A stretch of DNA of 64,000 nt, from the NCBI GenBank assembly GCA_963712995.1, contig CAVQKH010000008.1:62001-126000 (forward strand), given 5' to 3'. How positions within the stretch are numbered: the first letter of the stretch is position 1; the number at the start of each line of letters is the position of its first letter. Shown piece after piece: positions 54,951 through 64,000 of this stretch. The notes below the pieces were generated by a model that ran no database searches, was not told the origin of the DNA, and saw only the letters and a program-made list of their open reading frames with translations. A program made the position numbers and the translations under genes. Source of the DNA: GCA-003244245 sp963712995 (GTDB taxonomy: Bacteria > Actinomycetota > Actinomycetes > Mycobacteriales > Pseudonocardiaceae).

Positions 54951-55634
54951 ATGCAGGTCGGCGTGTTGGCGGATCCAGGCGTGCATAGCGACTCCGGCCG
55001 CCACGCCGGCGTTGATCGACCGGGTCGAGCCGAACTGCGCGATCGAGACGGTCGACTTAGCTCCGGCGCGCGCTTCGGCGCTCAGACCGGGACCTTCCTG
55101 CCCGAACAGCAGCAGGCACTCCCGCGGCAGGTCGGCGGTCTCCAACCGTTGCGCGCCCGGGGAGTTGTCCACGGCGACCACGGTGAGTCCGGTCGCGGCG
55201 GCGTGCGCGAGCAGTTCAGCGATACCGTCGTGGTGTCGCAGGTGCTGGTAGCGGTCGGTGACCATGGCGCCGCGACGATTCCACCGGCGGCGGCCCACGA
55301 TGTGCACCTCAGCCACCGCGAAGGCGTTCGCGGTGCGCACCACGGTGCCGATGTTGTGGTCGTGCCCGAAGTTCTCGATCGCCACGTGCAGCGGGTGGCG
55401 CCGGGCGTCGAGCTCGGCGACCACCGCGTCGCGGCGCCAGTACCGGTAGGCGTCGACGACATTGCGCCGGTCGCCTTCGCGTAACAGCTCGGGGTCGTAG
55501 CGGGGGTCGTCGGGCCAGGGGCCTTCCCACGGGCCGACACCGACGGCAGGGCCCCACTCCGTAGGGCCTTGAGAGTAACGATCCGAATCGGAGTGGTTAC
55601 TCACTGTGTTACCTGGACTTGGGGACGGATACAC
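54939..55634 (-). CDS. TrmH/SpoU-family RNA methyltransferase
   Basis: A 231-aa SPOUT-fold 2'-O-methyltransferase. The three motifs are NIGTVVRTANAF (motif 1), LLLFGQEGPGLS (motif 2) and IAQFGSTRSINAGVAAGVAMHAW (motif 3), forming the knotted SAM site. The first 70 residues are Trp/Pro/Asp-rich and family-specific. The target RNA position cannot be told. It precedes the GH76-like gene on the minus strand with a 12-bp overlap when both longest frames are used. Confidence 0.9.
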   Translation of the reverse strand: MYPSPSPGNTVSNHSDSDRYSQGPTEWGPAVGVGPWEGPWPDDPRYDPELLREGDRRNVVDAYRYWRRDAVVAELDARRHPLHVAIENFGHDHNIGTVVRTANAFAVAEVHIVGRRRWNRRGAMVTDRYQHLRHHDGIAELLAHAAATGLTVVAVDNSPGAQRLETADLPRECLLLFGQEGPGLSAEARAGAKSTVSIAQFGSTRSINAGVAAGVAMHAWIRQHADLHRAW

Positions 55635-55781
55635 GTGGTGAGCCTAGAGGTGACAGGACAGCCGGCTGCGCCAAGCCGATGGAGCACGACGAGCCCGTAA
55701 GGCCAGACACAGAGAGTCGATTGTATGTATGGTTTTCATCCAGTTCGGCTGGGTAGTCCAGGGTCCAGGGAGGCTAGGGTG

Positions 55782-57380
55782 CAATGCCACGTAGCGTAGT
55801 TTGATCATGATATTGACCTGCTGTTTCTCGGTAGTTCGGCGTGGCGTTGCGATGTTGGTCGGGTGTGGTGTCACCGTCGCTGATCATGAGCGAGGGTGTG
55901 GTGGTGCGGCCGGATCAGGTGTCGTTGGGGGTGCTGGTCTCGGCGGTGCCCCGCGAGGTGATCGATGCTGCGGTGGCGGTGTGCGGGGTCGGGGACAAGC
56001 GCTCGGGTGGGAAGCTCCCGGCGCATGTGACGGCGTATCTGACCATGGCGATGTGCCTGTTCAGCGACGATGACTACGAGGAGGTCGCGACCAAGGTCAC
56101 GGGATCGCTGGACGGGTGGGGGTGTTGGGACGCCGGCTGGTCGGCGCCGACTGCGAGTGGGATCACCCAGGCCCGTAAACGGCTGGGCCGCACGGGTGCT
56201 GGCTGAGGTGTTCGAGCAGGTGCGGCCCGGTCGCCGGCGGCCGACCACCGCGGTGGGGGCGTTGGGGACGCGCGGGGGCGTTTGGCGGTGGCGGCTGGTG
56301 GCGATCGACGGGTTCGAGGTCGATGTGCCCGACACTGAGGGCAACGCCACCGAGTTCGGCTATGCGGGGTCGGGGGAAAATCGGTCGGCGTTCTGAAGGC
56401 GCGGGTGGTGGCGTTGGCGGAGTGCGGCACCCACGCGTTTGTGGCCGCCGCGGTCGGGGCGTGGTCGGTCGGGGAGAAGACCCTGGCAGGCGGGCTGTAT
56501 CCGCGGCTGCGCCGCGATGAGCTGCTGACAGCGGACCCGTAACTTCTACTGTTTCGAGGGCTGGGGGCTGGCCGCGGGCACCGGGGCGGCGTTGCTGTGG
56601 CGGGCCCCGACCCAGCTGGCGCTGCCGGTGGTGAAGGTGCTGCCCGACGGCACCTACCTCACCGTGCTGATCAACCCGGCATCCGCGGTGCCCGGCGCCG
56701 AGCTGCGATCCTGGCCGACCGCCGGTGAGCCCGGCGCCGAGCTCGACCGGACCAGGCGCACCTGGTCCGGGTCGTCGAGTACGACATCCCCGACCGCGCC
56801 GGCAACGGCACCGGCGAACTGATCGTGCTGCTGACCACCATCCTCGACCCTGCCGAGGCCCGCGCCGACGAACTCGCCGCCGCCTACCACCAGCGCTGGG
56901 AAGAAGAAACCGCGCAACGACCAGCTGAAAACCCATCTGCGCGGACCCGGGCAAGATCCTGCGCTCGCGGCTACCCGACCTCGTCCACCAGGAAATCTGG
57001 GCCTACCTGATCGTCCACCACGCCATCAGCGCCCTGATCACCCAGGCCGCCGAGGCCGCCGACCTCGACCCCGACCGGATCTCCTTCACCCGAGCCCTGC
57101 GCCTGATCCGCCGCACCGCCACCGGGACGGCGGGCATTCCCCCCTCAGGACTGGGACTGACGCGCTCCCGACGCACCTGCCAGCATCGCCACCCAGCTCA
57201 TCCCACCCCGCCGGGAACCGCACCTGCCCCCGCGCGGTCAAACGCGCCCGGCACAACCGCTACCGGGTCAAGAAACCCGACGAACCGGCCAGCACCCGCC
57301 ACCACCAGCCCGGCCACCATCCGCATCCACCGACTGCCCGACCCACGAGCCGCATGATCAACTTAAGCTACGTGGCATTG
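55782..57380 (+). mobile_element. IS4-like insertion sequence with 10-bp target duplication
   Basis: The element is 1599 bp. Its ends are 28-bp inverted repeats (55782-55809 and 57353-57380; 25 of 28 match, starting CAATGCCACGTAGC). GGCTAGGGTG flanks it on both sides (55772-55781 and 57381-57390) as a direct repeat. The uninterrupted copy of the same site in the other inverted-repeat arm (rc of 59729-59742 region) has this sequence once, so the duplication is proven by an empty site. One transposase gene fills the interior, but its frame is broken. Length and 10-bp duplication fit the IS4 family. Confidence 0.92.
55886..57357 (+). pseudogene. IS4-like transposase with several frameshifts
   Basis: ATG 55886 (MSEGVVVRPDQVSLGVLVSA) begins an IS4/InsG-type transposase. 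Continuous protein is recovered only by switching frames near 56200, 56394, 56537 and around 56750-56930: KLPAHVTAYLTMAMCLF; VWRWRLVAIDGFEVDVPDT (DDE first Asp region); LYPRLRRDELLTAD; ELIVLLTTILDP; AAAYHQRWEEE (YREK-like Glu region); LVHQEIWAYLIVHHAI. Most breaks are single C or G gains or losses in short runs. The intact ends suggest recent insertion, so sequence error is as likely as decay. Confidence 0.85.
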
Positions 57381-57638
57381 GGCTAGGGTGTCCCGTCGCT
57401 GTACTCGTGCTTGCCTCCGCACCTTCCAGCCCGTTCCGATACGAGCGTGGGGTGTGGCAGCAGCACGGTCGTTTGACTACCACACTAGATGTACATCATC
57501 TGATGTACTGATATACAAATTTAAAATTACACGAATTACTGTATTTTTCAGCACAGTGATACCGTCTAAGATTTGACACTGTTCCGCCACGTACACTGAT
57601 TTACTGAATAAATGCACACTGATCCACTAAATAAAGAA

Positions 57639-57674
57639 GTGGCCAGACTCTTGTGTTTAAAGAGCCTGGCCACC
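57639..57674 (-). terminator. Hairpin terminator in left arm
   Basis: GTGGCCAG-CTCTT stem with a 7-nt loop and its partner, reading toward decreasing coordinates, is followed by TTCTTTATTT. Same structure as 59452-59486 in the right arm. Confidence 0.7.
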
Positions 57675-57833
57675 GTCCTTATCAGGTCATCCACGGCCCG
57701 CCAAGACAGCGGATGACTTCGATCAGCACCAGCAGCGCAAGTTTGGCCGTGCACGGCTCCCGCTTGTCGCTGTCCGGCTCTACGGGTAGACCCCTTTCTG
57801 GGCCTGTGGTGACGAGTCACGCACCTCACCGTC

Positions 57834-57992
57834 CTAAGGACGAGAGACCGAGCGCCGAACGACGCCCGAGGGGTCATCTTCCGAGCCCCTAGGGTGCCCG
57901 GAAGACCAACCCCCTGCCTGACCGCACTGGCAGATGAGCATACAGTCGGACAACGCGTCGGACAACGCTTTGGCCCCATCCACAGTTTTCAT
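57834..57992 (-). CDS. 52-aa micro-ORF in left inverted-repeat arm
   Basis: ATG 57992 opens MKTVDGAKALSDALSDCMLI and ends SVSRP at 57834. It contains a CMLICQCGQAGG segment with three Cys. The identical protein is encoded in the right arm at 59131-59289. Conservation only reflects the duplication, so coding status is unproven. Confidence 0.3.
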   Translation of the reverse strand: MKTVDGAKALSDALSDCMLICQCGQAGGWSSGHPRGSEDDPSGVVRRSVSRP

Positions 57993-58270
57993 ACCCGACC
58001 CACGACACACTCGATCTTGATCTCGACGAACTCGGGGCGCCACTAGGCAAGCTGTCATGAGACACCAAGAGCACTGTCTCCGCTGGTCAGCGGGGCTCAG
58101 CCGAGCGCGCCTGCGAACAATTTCGCATCTTACGCAATGATCAATTACCCAGGTACTGAGCAATGAAAATCCCGTGGCATGTCGCTCCGTTGAATTTTGG
58201 TCCTGATCGTATAGGGCTACAGGCGATCATCCACACGCCTGAGGAGTCGTCATCCCTATATCTGACCCCT

Positions 58271-59060
58271 ATGTCTGCTACTACCCTGTTGCTCACGGTC
58301 GAGCCGGGAGCGCTCGATGCCCGCTCGTCGTGGTCGGAGTTCAAGTCGTTCGTGGTGACGATGACGCGTGATGTTCCGCTGCAGGCGTTGGAGGCGACGC
58401 TGGCTGATGCTCAGGAGCGGTTGATCGATTCGGTGCGTGGCCCGCGGTGCGCGCCGGTGCCGGGCCTACCAGCGCCGTTTGGGTGCCCGGGGTGTGAGAT
58501 GGCCGAGGACTTTGCGCGTAAGGTTAGCGGGCACGCTCGTGCCGGTGCGATCAAAACGGGGCTGGGGGTGTAGGGGCTGGGGGTGTATCTGGCGCTGGGG
58601 TTGGTCGGCCGGTTCAGGCCCACCGGGCGGCGCCGGGCCCATACCCATCTGCTCAGGCTCACCATCGGTGCATACTGACCCAGCAGCTCTGGCCGACCAC
58701 CCCGATCCAACGCTATTGTGGCGCCTGCCACGGACTGCGCAAGGCCTTCTACACCGACGACGACGCCAACCGCCATGTCAACCCGCCTAGATCCCGACCT
58801 GCGAGCTCAGCTGGCCCGCCTGGGCGGACCCGAGCTGGGCACCGACATCCTCGAACGCATCTCAACGCCCGCACCGACATCGGCGGCAGCCGCTGGAGCA
58901 TCCCCGGACTGCTCGACCTACTCGCCGTGCACACCGCCGGCAACTGCACCATCCAGCCTGGAAGGAGATCAAACGAGCGGCGAACCGGTCGAGCCCCTTA
59001 CCATTCCGCCTTCAAAAAGTCAACGCTTGGGCGACGCCACCGGAAACTCGCCAAGTACCA
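58271..59060 (+). pseudogene. Decayed transposase between the inverted arms
   Basis: ATG 58271 (MSATTLLLTVEPGALDARSS) starts the N-terminal part of a zinc-finger transposase, perhaps ISKra4-like, with LEATLADAQERLIDSVRG and FGCPGCEMAEDFARK, stopping at 58573. Farther on, other frames give CGACHGLRKAFYTDDDANRH, then GGSRWSIPGLLDLLAVHTA and PFRLQKVNAWA, the C-terminal part of the same kind of transposase. The central catalytic region is deleted and several frameshifts are present. Together with the arms it looks like a dead composite element. Confidence 0.65.
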
Positions 59061-59130
59061 CTCAGTAGCAGCTTGCTTAGCGGCGCCCCGAGTTCGTCGA
59101 GATCAAGATCGAGTGTGTCGTGGGTCGGGT

Positions 59131-59289
59131 ATGAAAACTGTGGATGGGGCCAAAGCGTTGTCCGACGCGTTGTCCGACTGTATGCTCATCTGCCAGTGCG
59201 GTCAGGCAGGGGGTTGGTCTTCCGGGCACCCTAGGGGCTCGGAAGATGACCCCTCGGGCGTCGTTCGGCGCTCGGTCTCTCGTCCTTAG
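59131..59289 (+). CDS. 52-aa micro-ORF in right inverted-repeat arm
   Basis: ATG 59131 opens the same 52-aa frame as in the left arm (MKTVDGAKALSD). A second small frame with GTG 59294 follows (to 59443, ending LLVLIEVIRCLGGPWMT), and then the terminator at 59452. The arrangement of two tiny frames plus terminator looks like a transcription unit, but no ribosome binding site is strong. Confidence 0.3.
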   Translation: MKTVDGAKALSDALSDCMLICQCGQAGGWSSGHPRGSEDDPSGVVRRSVSRP

Positions 59290-59451
59290 GACGGTGAGGT
59301 GCGTGACTCGTCACCACAGGCCCAGAAAGGGGTCTACCCGTAAGAAGCCGGACAGCGACAAGCGGGAGCCGTGCACGGCCAAACTTGCGCTGCTGGTGCT
59401 GATCGAAGTCATCCGCTGTCTTGGCGGGCCGTGGATGACCTGATAAGGACG

Positions 59452-59486
59452 GTGGCCAGGCTCTTTAAACACAAGAGTCTGGCCAC
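59452..59486 (+). terminator. Rho-independent terminator in right arm
   Basis: GTGGCCAGGCTCTT (59452-59465), a 7-nt loop and AAGAGTCTGGCCAC (59473-59486), with one G-T pair, are followed by TTCTTTATTT. A T-rich tail of this kind is unusual in this GC-rich genome and supports foreign origin. Confidence 0.8.
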
Positions 59487-59750
59487 TTCTTTATTTAGTG
59501 GATCGGTGTGCATTTCTTCAGTAAATCAGTGTACATGGCGGAACAGTGTCAAATCTTAGACGGTATCACTGTCTGATCCGGTAATTCGTGTAATTTTAAA
59601 TTTGTATATCAGCACATCAGATGATGTACATCTAGTGTGGTAGTCAAACGACCGTGCTGCTGCCACACCCCACGCTCGTATCGGAACGGGCCTGGAAGGT
59701 GCGGAGGCAAGCACGAGTACAGCGACGGGACACCCTAGCCTCCCCTGGAC

Positions 59751-60216
59751 TCCCCACGAGGTCCGATGCTTAGGAAGCTGCCCAGCCCACCAATTTTCGA
59801 TCTTGAAGGGGGCAACGGCTCGAAGTGTGCCATGAGACACCAAGAGTACTGGCTCCACTTGCCAGCGAGGCCTGTGCCCTCCTCGTCAAGTGCGTGTTTC
59901 AGCAGCTCATCACTGTCATCGTGAAACTGGCTACCGGTTCCGTGCAACGTCCCGGAAGCGGCATAGGCACTCATCGACCAGAACCGGAGCTCGGTGCTGA
60001 ACACCCAGACACCCTGGGGCCGCCCGCAGCAGTCTTGCGTACAGGCAAGGCGAAGCCGGAGACCTACCGACTGGCAACGGCCTACAACAGCGCCATGCGG
60101 CACTTCGCCCGTAAGAGTCAGCCAGGGACGCCGGATGCAGTTGCACAATCTACGTACATCGTACATACTCTGATGTACACTATCTGATGACCAGCCGACA
60201 GGACGACGAGAAGTGA
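59751..60216. other. Gene-poor stretch with diverged copy of the arm's inner end
   Basis: No convincing gene. CATGAGACACCAAGAG at 59829-59844 repeats 58057-58072 just outside the left arm in the same orientation, with TCGATCTTGA upstream in both. A third, diverged copy of the element's inner end therefore lies here. ATGTACA-type repeats near 60150-60187 resemble those at 57488-57510. Confidence 0.5.
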
Positions 60217-60384
60217 TCATGTACGACCGGAGCACAACAGGCCCCCGAGCACGGCCGGTGATTCGTAGTCCAAGAGCTCATCGTGGCACTCAAGGCAGTG
60301 CACGATGATCTGCCGATGCGGGTTGGGCTGCTGGGCGTCGCCGGGCTGGTCACCTTCGGCATGTTGCTCGAAGATACCCGTCAA
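60217..60384 (-). CDS. Small CxxC protein
   Basis: TTG 60384 with AGGA 5 nt upstream encodes 55 residues (MTGIFEQHAEGDQPGDAQQP). The C-terminal half HRQIIVHCLECHDELLDYES with CLEC and a later Cys resembles a small zinc-binding ribbon. Codon use is GC3-rich as for real genes here. The family is not recognised. The stretch 60385-60761 after it holds no gene I can see. Confidence 0.4.
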   Translation of the reverse strand: MTGIFEQHAEGDQPGDAQQPNPHRQIIVHCLECHDELLDYESPAVLGGLLCSGRT

Positions 60385-60761
60385 AATTTCCTAAATAAGG
60401 TCCCAAATAGACCCCTGCAGTTCCACACGTTTCACTAGGACGAGAAGTTTCCTAGCACGCAGAACGAGTGGTAGGGGGCTTATGCGGTGCCTGTGGAAGC
60501 AGGGCGTGTGTTTGCGCTGCCGACATTCATTATTCCAACGGAATGATATCTCAATACTGAACATCGCGAAGGGGGGTCAGACGACGACTGAGCACTTGGG
60601 CGCCAACGGAAACAGGGCGTTTCGTCCCCACACGCGGGAATAGAACGATCTGGGGCAGCCTAGACATGAATTTTTGTGGGCGCTGCCGCAACTGTCGGGT
60701 CGACGGGGACAAAACCGTACCAGAAGAAACGTCTAGCTAGCTGCCACAGCAAGGGAATCCG

Positions 60762-62022
60762 ATGAAAATTTCGGGTCAAATAAAGAATATTCACATCCCG
60801 CCGTCGGCAAGGTGGGATATACTCTTTCTTCCAGCGCTTTTTTTGTTCAATTGTTTCACCTTTTCGTCATGGTGGCCCCTGAGTAAATTTGCGACCAACC
60901 CCTGGTCGTCCCTCGCGTGGTTGTACGGGCTGGTTATGCTCGTGCCCCTGGTCTGGCGAGACAAGGCACCACTGACCGTTTTCGCTACACAATGCGTGCT
61001 CACCGTAACAGCGTGGCCGTTCTTTGATCTTTACACCCCGATAACAGGAGTTCCAGTCGCCCTGTACGCGGTTTCCGTTCGCTACAGTAAGAGAATTTCC
61101 CTGCCAGCATTGCTGGTGTCGCTTATTCCCAACGGGCTCGCCGCTGCCGTGGCATTCAAAGTTGATTACACCTTCGAAGAAGAGATCAGATCATTCATTC
61201 AAAATAGCATATTCCTTGTTCTCCTAGTCGGGGTAGCGTGGGCCTTGGGGCGGGGAACCCAGGCCAGCAAGCGACGTGTTCAATTCCTGGAAAACAAACA
61301 GAAAACAGCTCAGGCGGCAGTGATCCGAGGAACGGAGAAGAATCGCCGGAGAGCTCCACGACATCGTCTGCCACGCGGTGACTTTAATGATCTTGCAAGC
61401 CGCCGGAGCAGCCCGGGTCGCCAAAACCGACTTGGCCGAGGTCATCCAAGCACTGACGAATATCGAGTCCAAAGGCACCCAGGCAATGGCCGAGTTACAA
61501 CGCCTACTCGGGGTCCTGCGCGGCGAGGACCCCACTGACCACGCCGACAAGCGACAACGGGCTCAGGCCACAACCGGGACTGGCAAATCTCCCTCGAGCT
61601 CCTCGGCTCACTTCCAGCAATCGGCAAGCAACTCACCCATCAGGTCGAAGGCACACCACGCGACCTGGACCCGAGCGTCGACCTGGCCGCGTACCGGATT
61701 GTGCAGGAAGGCCTGACCAATGTCCTCAGACATGCCGGCGAGCGCGCTAGCCCGCAGCTGCGGCTGGTCTGGCAAGCTCACACCCTGCTCATCCAGATAG
61801 ACAACGGCACTAATCTGGCAAAGGCACACCATGGGCAGGCGACATCCGGGAGGTCGCGGACTGGTGGGCCTGCGCGAGCGAGTCCACGCGGTCGGCGGAC
61901 ACCTGGAAGCAGGACCCCATCGCGGAGTCGGCTATCGACTGGCCGCTACCCTCCCGCTCGCTACCCATCCGGGGGTTCCTCATACTGCCATGCTTCTCTC
62001 TCCGACAGGACCAGGACTATAA
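60762..62022 (+). pseudogene. NarL-type sensor histidine kinase, frame broken
   Basis: ATG 60762 (AAGGGA 5 nt upstream) starts a sensor kinase with four to five membrane helices (LFLPALFLFNCFTF; LYGLVMLVPLVW; NSIFLVLLVGVAWALG). After about residue 190 the frame must shift to read RIAGELHDIVCHAVTLMIL (HisKA_3, phospho-His), shift again near 61570 to read YRIVQEGLTNVLRHAGERAS (HATPase N box), and once more near 61825 for GRGLVGLRERVHAVGGHLEA. It ends at 62022, 9 bp before the response regulator. All family motifs are present in order, so the gene is either freshly inactivated or misread. Confidence 0.85.
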
Positions 62023-62031
62023 GGAGAAAGC

Positions 62032-62732
62032 ATGAGCGTGATCCGAGTCATCGTAGCCGATGACCAGCCGATGGCACGAGCCGGTATAAGAATGCTGCTC
62101 AAAAACGAGGAGGACATCGAGGTCGTCGCCGAAGCATTGATGGCCAGGACGTTCTCATTCAGTCCCGCGCCCAACGCCCGGACGTGATTCTCATGGACGT
62201 GCGCATGCCAGGCACCGACGGCGTCGCCGCGACCCGCGCTGTGGTCGAGGAGGGTCTGACCGCACACAGCGGCCAGCCTATCAGGATCATTATTCTGACG
62301 ACCTACGACATCGACCAGTACGTCTACGACGCACTACACGCCGGTGCTTCAGGTTTCCTGCTCAAACATGTCATCCCCGCCGAGATCGCTGCCGCAATCC
62401 ATGCAGTGGTTGCAGGTGGGGCCTGGCTGGATCCCGGCGTCGCCCGCAGACTCATCGACAAGTTCAACACCCCACCTGATCTGCGCACATCCACACCAGC
62501 CCAGCTGGCCGAGCTGACCCCCCGCGAGCAGGAAGTACTCATTCTTCTCGCTCAAGGCCTGTCCAACGCCGAGGTCGGTGCACAGCTACACATCGCCGAA
62601 GCCACCGTGAGAACACACCTTGCCCGCGTGATGTCCAAGCTCGATGTTCGGGAGAAAACACAAGCGGTGATTGCAGCCTATCAAGCAGGGCTCGTCCAGA
62701 CTCCGGCTCCTCGACCAAGTACGTCACAGTAA
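62032..62732 (+). pseudogene. NarL/LuxR-type response regulator, single frameshift
   Basis: ATG 62032 (AAGGAG 5 nt upstream) reads MSVIRVIVADDQPMARAGIR with the receiver acidic pair. At about 62142 one T seems lost in a short T run, after which the shifted frame gives DVILMDVRMPGTDG (phospho-Asp), LTTYDIDQYVYDALHAGASGFLLK and the LuxR helix-turn-helix LTPREQEVLILLAQGLSNAEV to 62732. One base restores a normal protein of about 233 residues. It pairs with the kinase just upstream. Confidence 0.88.
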
Positions 62733-62873
62733 TTTCTGAAACGGCACAAGCAGAACTAAAAATTCACCCGATCCGCGGTGTAATGTACTCGTCGGCCCAA
62801 GCGATACTATAGGGATAGAGTCCGTACAGGCTCCGTGTCCTGGGGATGCGGAGCTCCGTCTCCGGGAGTAGCG

Positions 62874-63260
62874 ATGGCGCAGGAAGAACAGGATGTGACT
62901 CCATTTGGGACGGTGACCTCAGATCGGCTGATCTACAATGTCCAACAGGGCTGGTTCACGGAGAGATCACAGAAAGAAATTCCTCTCCAGCATATCATCA
63001 GCGCGAAACTGGTGATTAAGCGTTATCGATTTTTCGGCGTCTTATTCCTACTCATTGCGCTAGCGTGCCAGGCACTGGACTCCGTGGGGATACTAATTGC
63101 GATCATCCCCCTATCGCTGGCCATCCTGCTACTATGGGGATTACCCTCAATAAGAGTGAAAACCACCGATGAGGGCGATTTGCTGTCCACTACTGGACCA
63201 CCGTGGACCCGTCCCGAGGCCGAATGGTTCGTAGCTGCTGTGAACCAACGCCGTCAATAA
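62874..63260 (+). CDS. Two-helix membrane protein
   Basis: ATG 62874 (GGGAG 5 nt upstream) encodes 128 residues (MAQEEQDVTPFGTVTSDRL). A beta-strand-like N-terminus (YNVQQGWFTERSQKEIPLQHI) precedes two adjacent membrane helices (FFGVLFLLIALACQAL; GILIAIIPLSLAILLLWG) and a short cytoplasmic tail. The layout resembles small bacterial PH-like (YdbT/DUF) membrane proteins. Function is unknown. It converges with pyrE. Confidence 0.65.
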   Translation: MAQEEQDVTPFGTVTSDRLIYNVQQGWFTERSQKEIPLQHIISAKLVIKRYRFFGVLFLLIALACQALDSVGILIAIIPLSLAILLLWGLPSIRVKTTDEGDLLSTTGPPWTRPEAEWFVAAVNQRRQ

Positions 63261-63280
63261 CTGAAGCGTTGGTGTCGCCC

Positions 63281-63836
63281 TCACAGGAGCTCGCTCATGC
63301 GCAAGACTGCACGGTAGGGCAGGCCGGCTTGCTCGATGACCTCGCGAGCGCCGGTGTTGCGGTCCACCACGGTGGCCACGCCGACGACGTCCGCGCCCGC
63401 CTCGCGCAGGGCCGTGACCACGGTGAGCACGGAGGTGCCGGTGGTGGAGGTGTCCTCGACGGCGAGCACTGCAGCGACCAACGACGTCCGGGCCCTCGAT
63501 GCGCCGCTGCAGCCCGTGCTGCTTGGTCGCCTTGCGCACCACGAAAGCGTCCACCGGGGGACCCGGCGCGTGCAGCACCGCGGTGGCGACCGGGTCGGCG
63601 CCCAGCGTCAGACCACCCACCGCCTGGTAGGACCAGTCGGCGGTCAGCTCGCGGACCAGCCGCCCGATCAGCGGCGCGGCCTCGTGATGCAGCGTCACGC
63701 GGCGCAGGTCGACGTAGTAGTCGGCCTGCGCGCCCGAAGACAAGGTGACCCGGCCCGGCACCACCGCCAGCTGCCGCACCAAAGCCACCAGCCGGTGTCG
63801 CGCCTCGGTAGCCGCCGCCTGACCCAGGGCACTCAC
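63281..63836 (-). pseudogene. pyrE: Orotate phosphoribosyltransferase, frame broken once
   Basis: GTG 63836 (MSALGQAAATEARHRLVALV) reads ALSSGAQADYYVDLRRVTLH, GGLTLGADPVATAV and FVVRKATKQHGLQRRIEG, all PyrE features. Near 63478 a small indel shifts the frame, and LAVEDTSTTGTSVLTVVTAL (the PRPP-binding loop) continues in the next frame to the stop at 63281. The product makes OMP in pyrimidine synthesis and is normally needed without uracil. The two halves are otherwise perfect, so an assembly error is the likeliest cause. The start overlaps the upstream SDR stop by 3 bp. Confidence 0.88.
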
Positions 63837-64000
63837 GTGCGGCCCCGCCCGGTACGCCCGGCGAATCGCCGGACGAGACCGCGGGGTAGCACGTCGATCA
63901 GGCCGACGAGCGCTCGGTACTGCAGGCCCGGCACCGAGAGGGCGCGGCCGCGGCGCAGGTCGGCCAGGCACTCGCGGACCACATCGTCGGGGTCCAGGTA
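63833..64000 (-). CDS. SDR-family oxidoreductase, C-terminal end (runs off right edge)
   Basis: Reading from base 64000, 55 residues (YLDPDDVVRECLADLRRGRA, LSVPGLQYRALVGLIDVLP) end at TGA 63833-63835. This matches the C-terminal substrate-loop and tail region of short-chain dehydrogenases of the ketoacyl-reductase type. The catalytic part lies outside the window. Its stop overlaps the pyrE start. Confidence 0.65.
   Translation of the reverse strand, partial: YLDPDDVVRECLADLRRGRALSVPGLQYRALVGLIDVLPRGLVRRFAGRTGRGRT

Larger units (their letters stand above)
55763..58054. repeat. Left arm of 683-bp inverted repeat, split by an IS element
   Basis: Bases 55763-55781 plus 57391-58054, joined across the IS, form a 683-bp copy that is nearly identical to the reverse complement of 59069-59750. 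The arm carries a micro-ORF, a terminator hairpin and an AT-rich outer part. The inner boundary is at CAAGCTG (58048-58054), the outer one near GTCC (55763). Confidence 0.9.
59069..59750. repeat. Right arm of 683-bp inverted repeat (uninterrupted)
   Basis: These 682 bases are the near-perfect reverse complement of the left arm (55763-55781 plus 57391-58054). Differences are few: for example an extra 2-3 bases near 59341-59346 and scattered substitutions. This copy lacks the IS and so shows the empty insertion site near 59724-59742. Confidence 0.92.

Overview
The window is high-GC actinobacterial DNA. It carries a scattered but coherent set of arabinogalactan genes: two Emb-family arabinosyltransferases, DprE1/DprE2, the UbiA-type DPPR synthase with its PAP2 phosphatase partner, and two GlfT2 galactofuranosyltransferases. 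Other actinobacterial markers are a WhiB protein, an RsbW/SigF partner-switching stress module, DUF5753-type XRE regulators and actinobacterial HelD. No mycolic-acid genes are seen. I infer a Pseudonocardiaceae-like genome, but the species cannot be named from the sequence alone.

Layout. 0-16.4 kb: a PadR-controlled membrane protein, a tiny membrane protein with a paralogue 7.5 kb away, emb copy 1, helD, a LuxR-like regulator, an XRE/DUF5753 regulator behind a 30-bp perfect palindrome, a previously unlisted 55-aa Gly-rich peptide gene, a split emb copy 2, then dprE1-dprE2. 16.4-23.7 kb: a helix-turn-helix/TPR-like regulator, the operon glfT2-PAP2-ubiA on the minus strand, a SAM methyltransferase and small unknown genes. 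23.8-31.2 kb: a transposase remnant, a DUF4062/NB-ARC/TPR STAND protein, two more regulators and a second glfT2. 32-41.5 kb: a His/Gly/Tyr-rich peptide, twin ferritin-like secreted proteins, whiB, then sigF/rsbW/STAS/PP2C and a very large soluble hybrid histidine kinase with tandem HAMP repeats. This is a general-stress module.

42.6-48.1 kb is a low-GC accessory island: a PGM1-like ATP-grasp ligase and a methyltransferase on one strand, followed by fragments of IS3-, IS21- and ISL3-like transposases, a broken formyltetrahydrofolate cyclo-ligase and a lone membrane protein. 48.4-55.6 kb returns to ordinary chromosome: lysS with a MurG-like glycosyltransferase, a secreted protein, an RHH/ParE toxin-antitoxin pair, serS, a GH76-like hydrolase and a TrmH-family methyltransferase. 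55.7-60 kb is a nested mobile structure: two 683-bp inverted copies of an unknown unit flank a broken transposase, and an IS4-like element with 28-bp ends and a 10-bp target duplication sits inside one arm. The window ends with a two-component system, a small membrane protein, pyrE and the end of an SDR gene.

Many reading frames toward the right end are broken by single-base indels, including pyrE, a histidine kinase, a response regulator and a transposase. These may be assembly errors rather than biology, and several pseudogene calls below depend on that.
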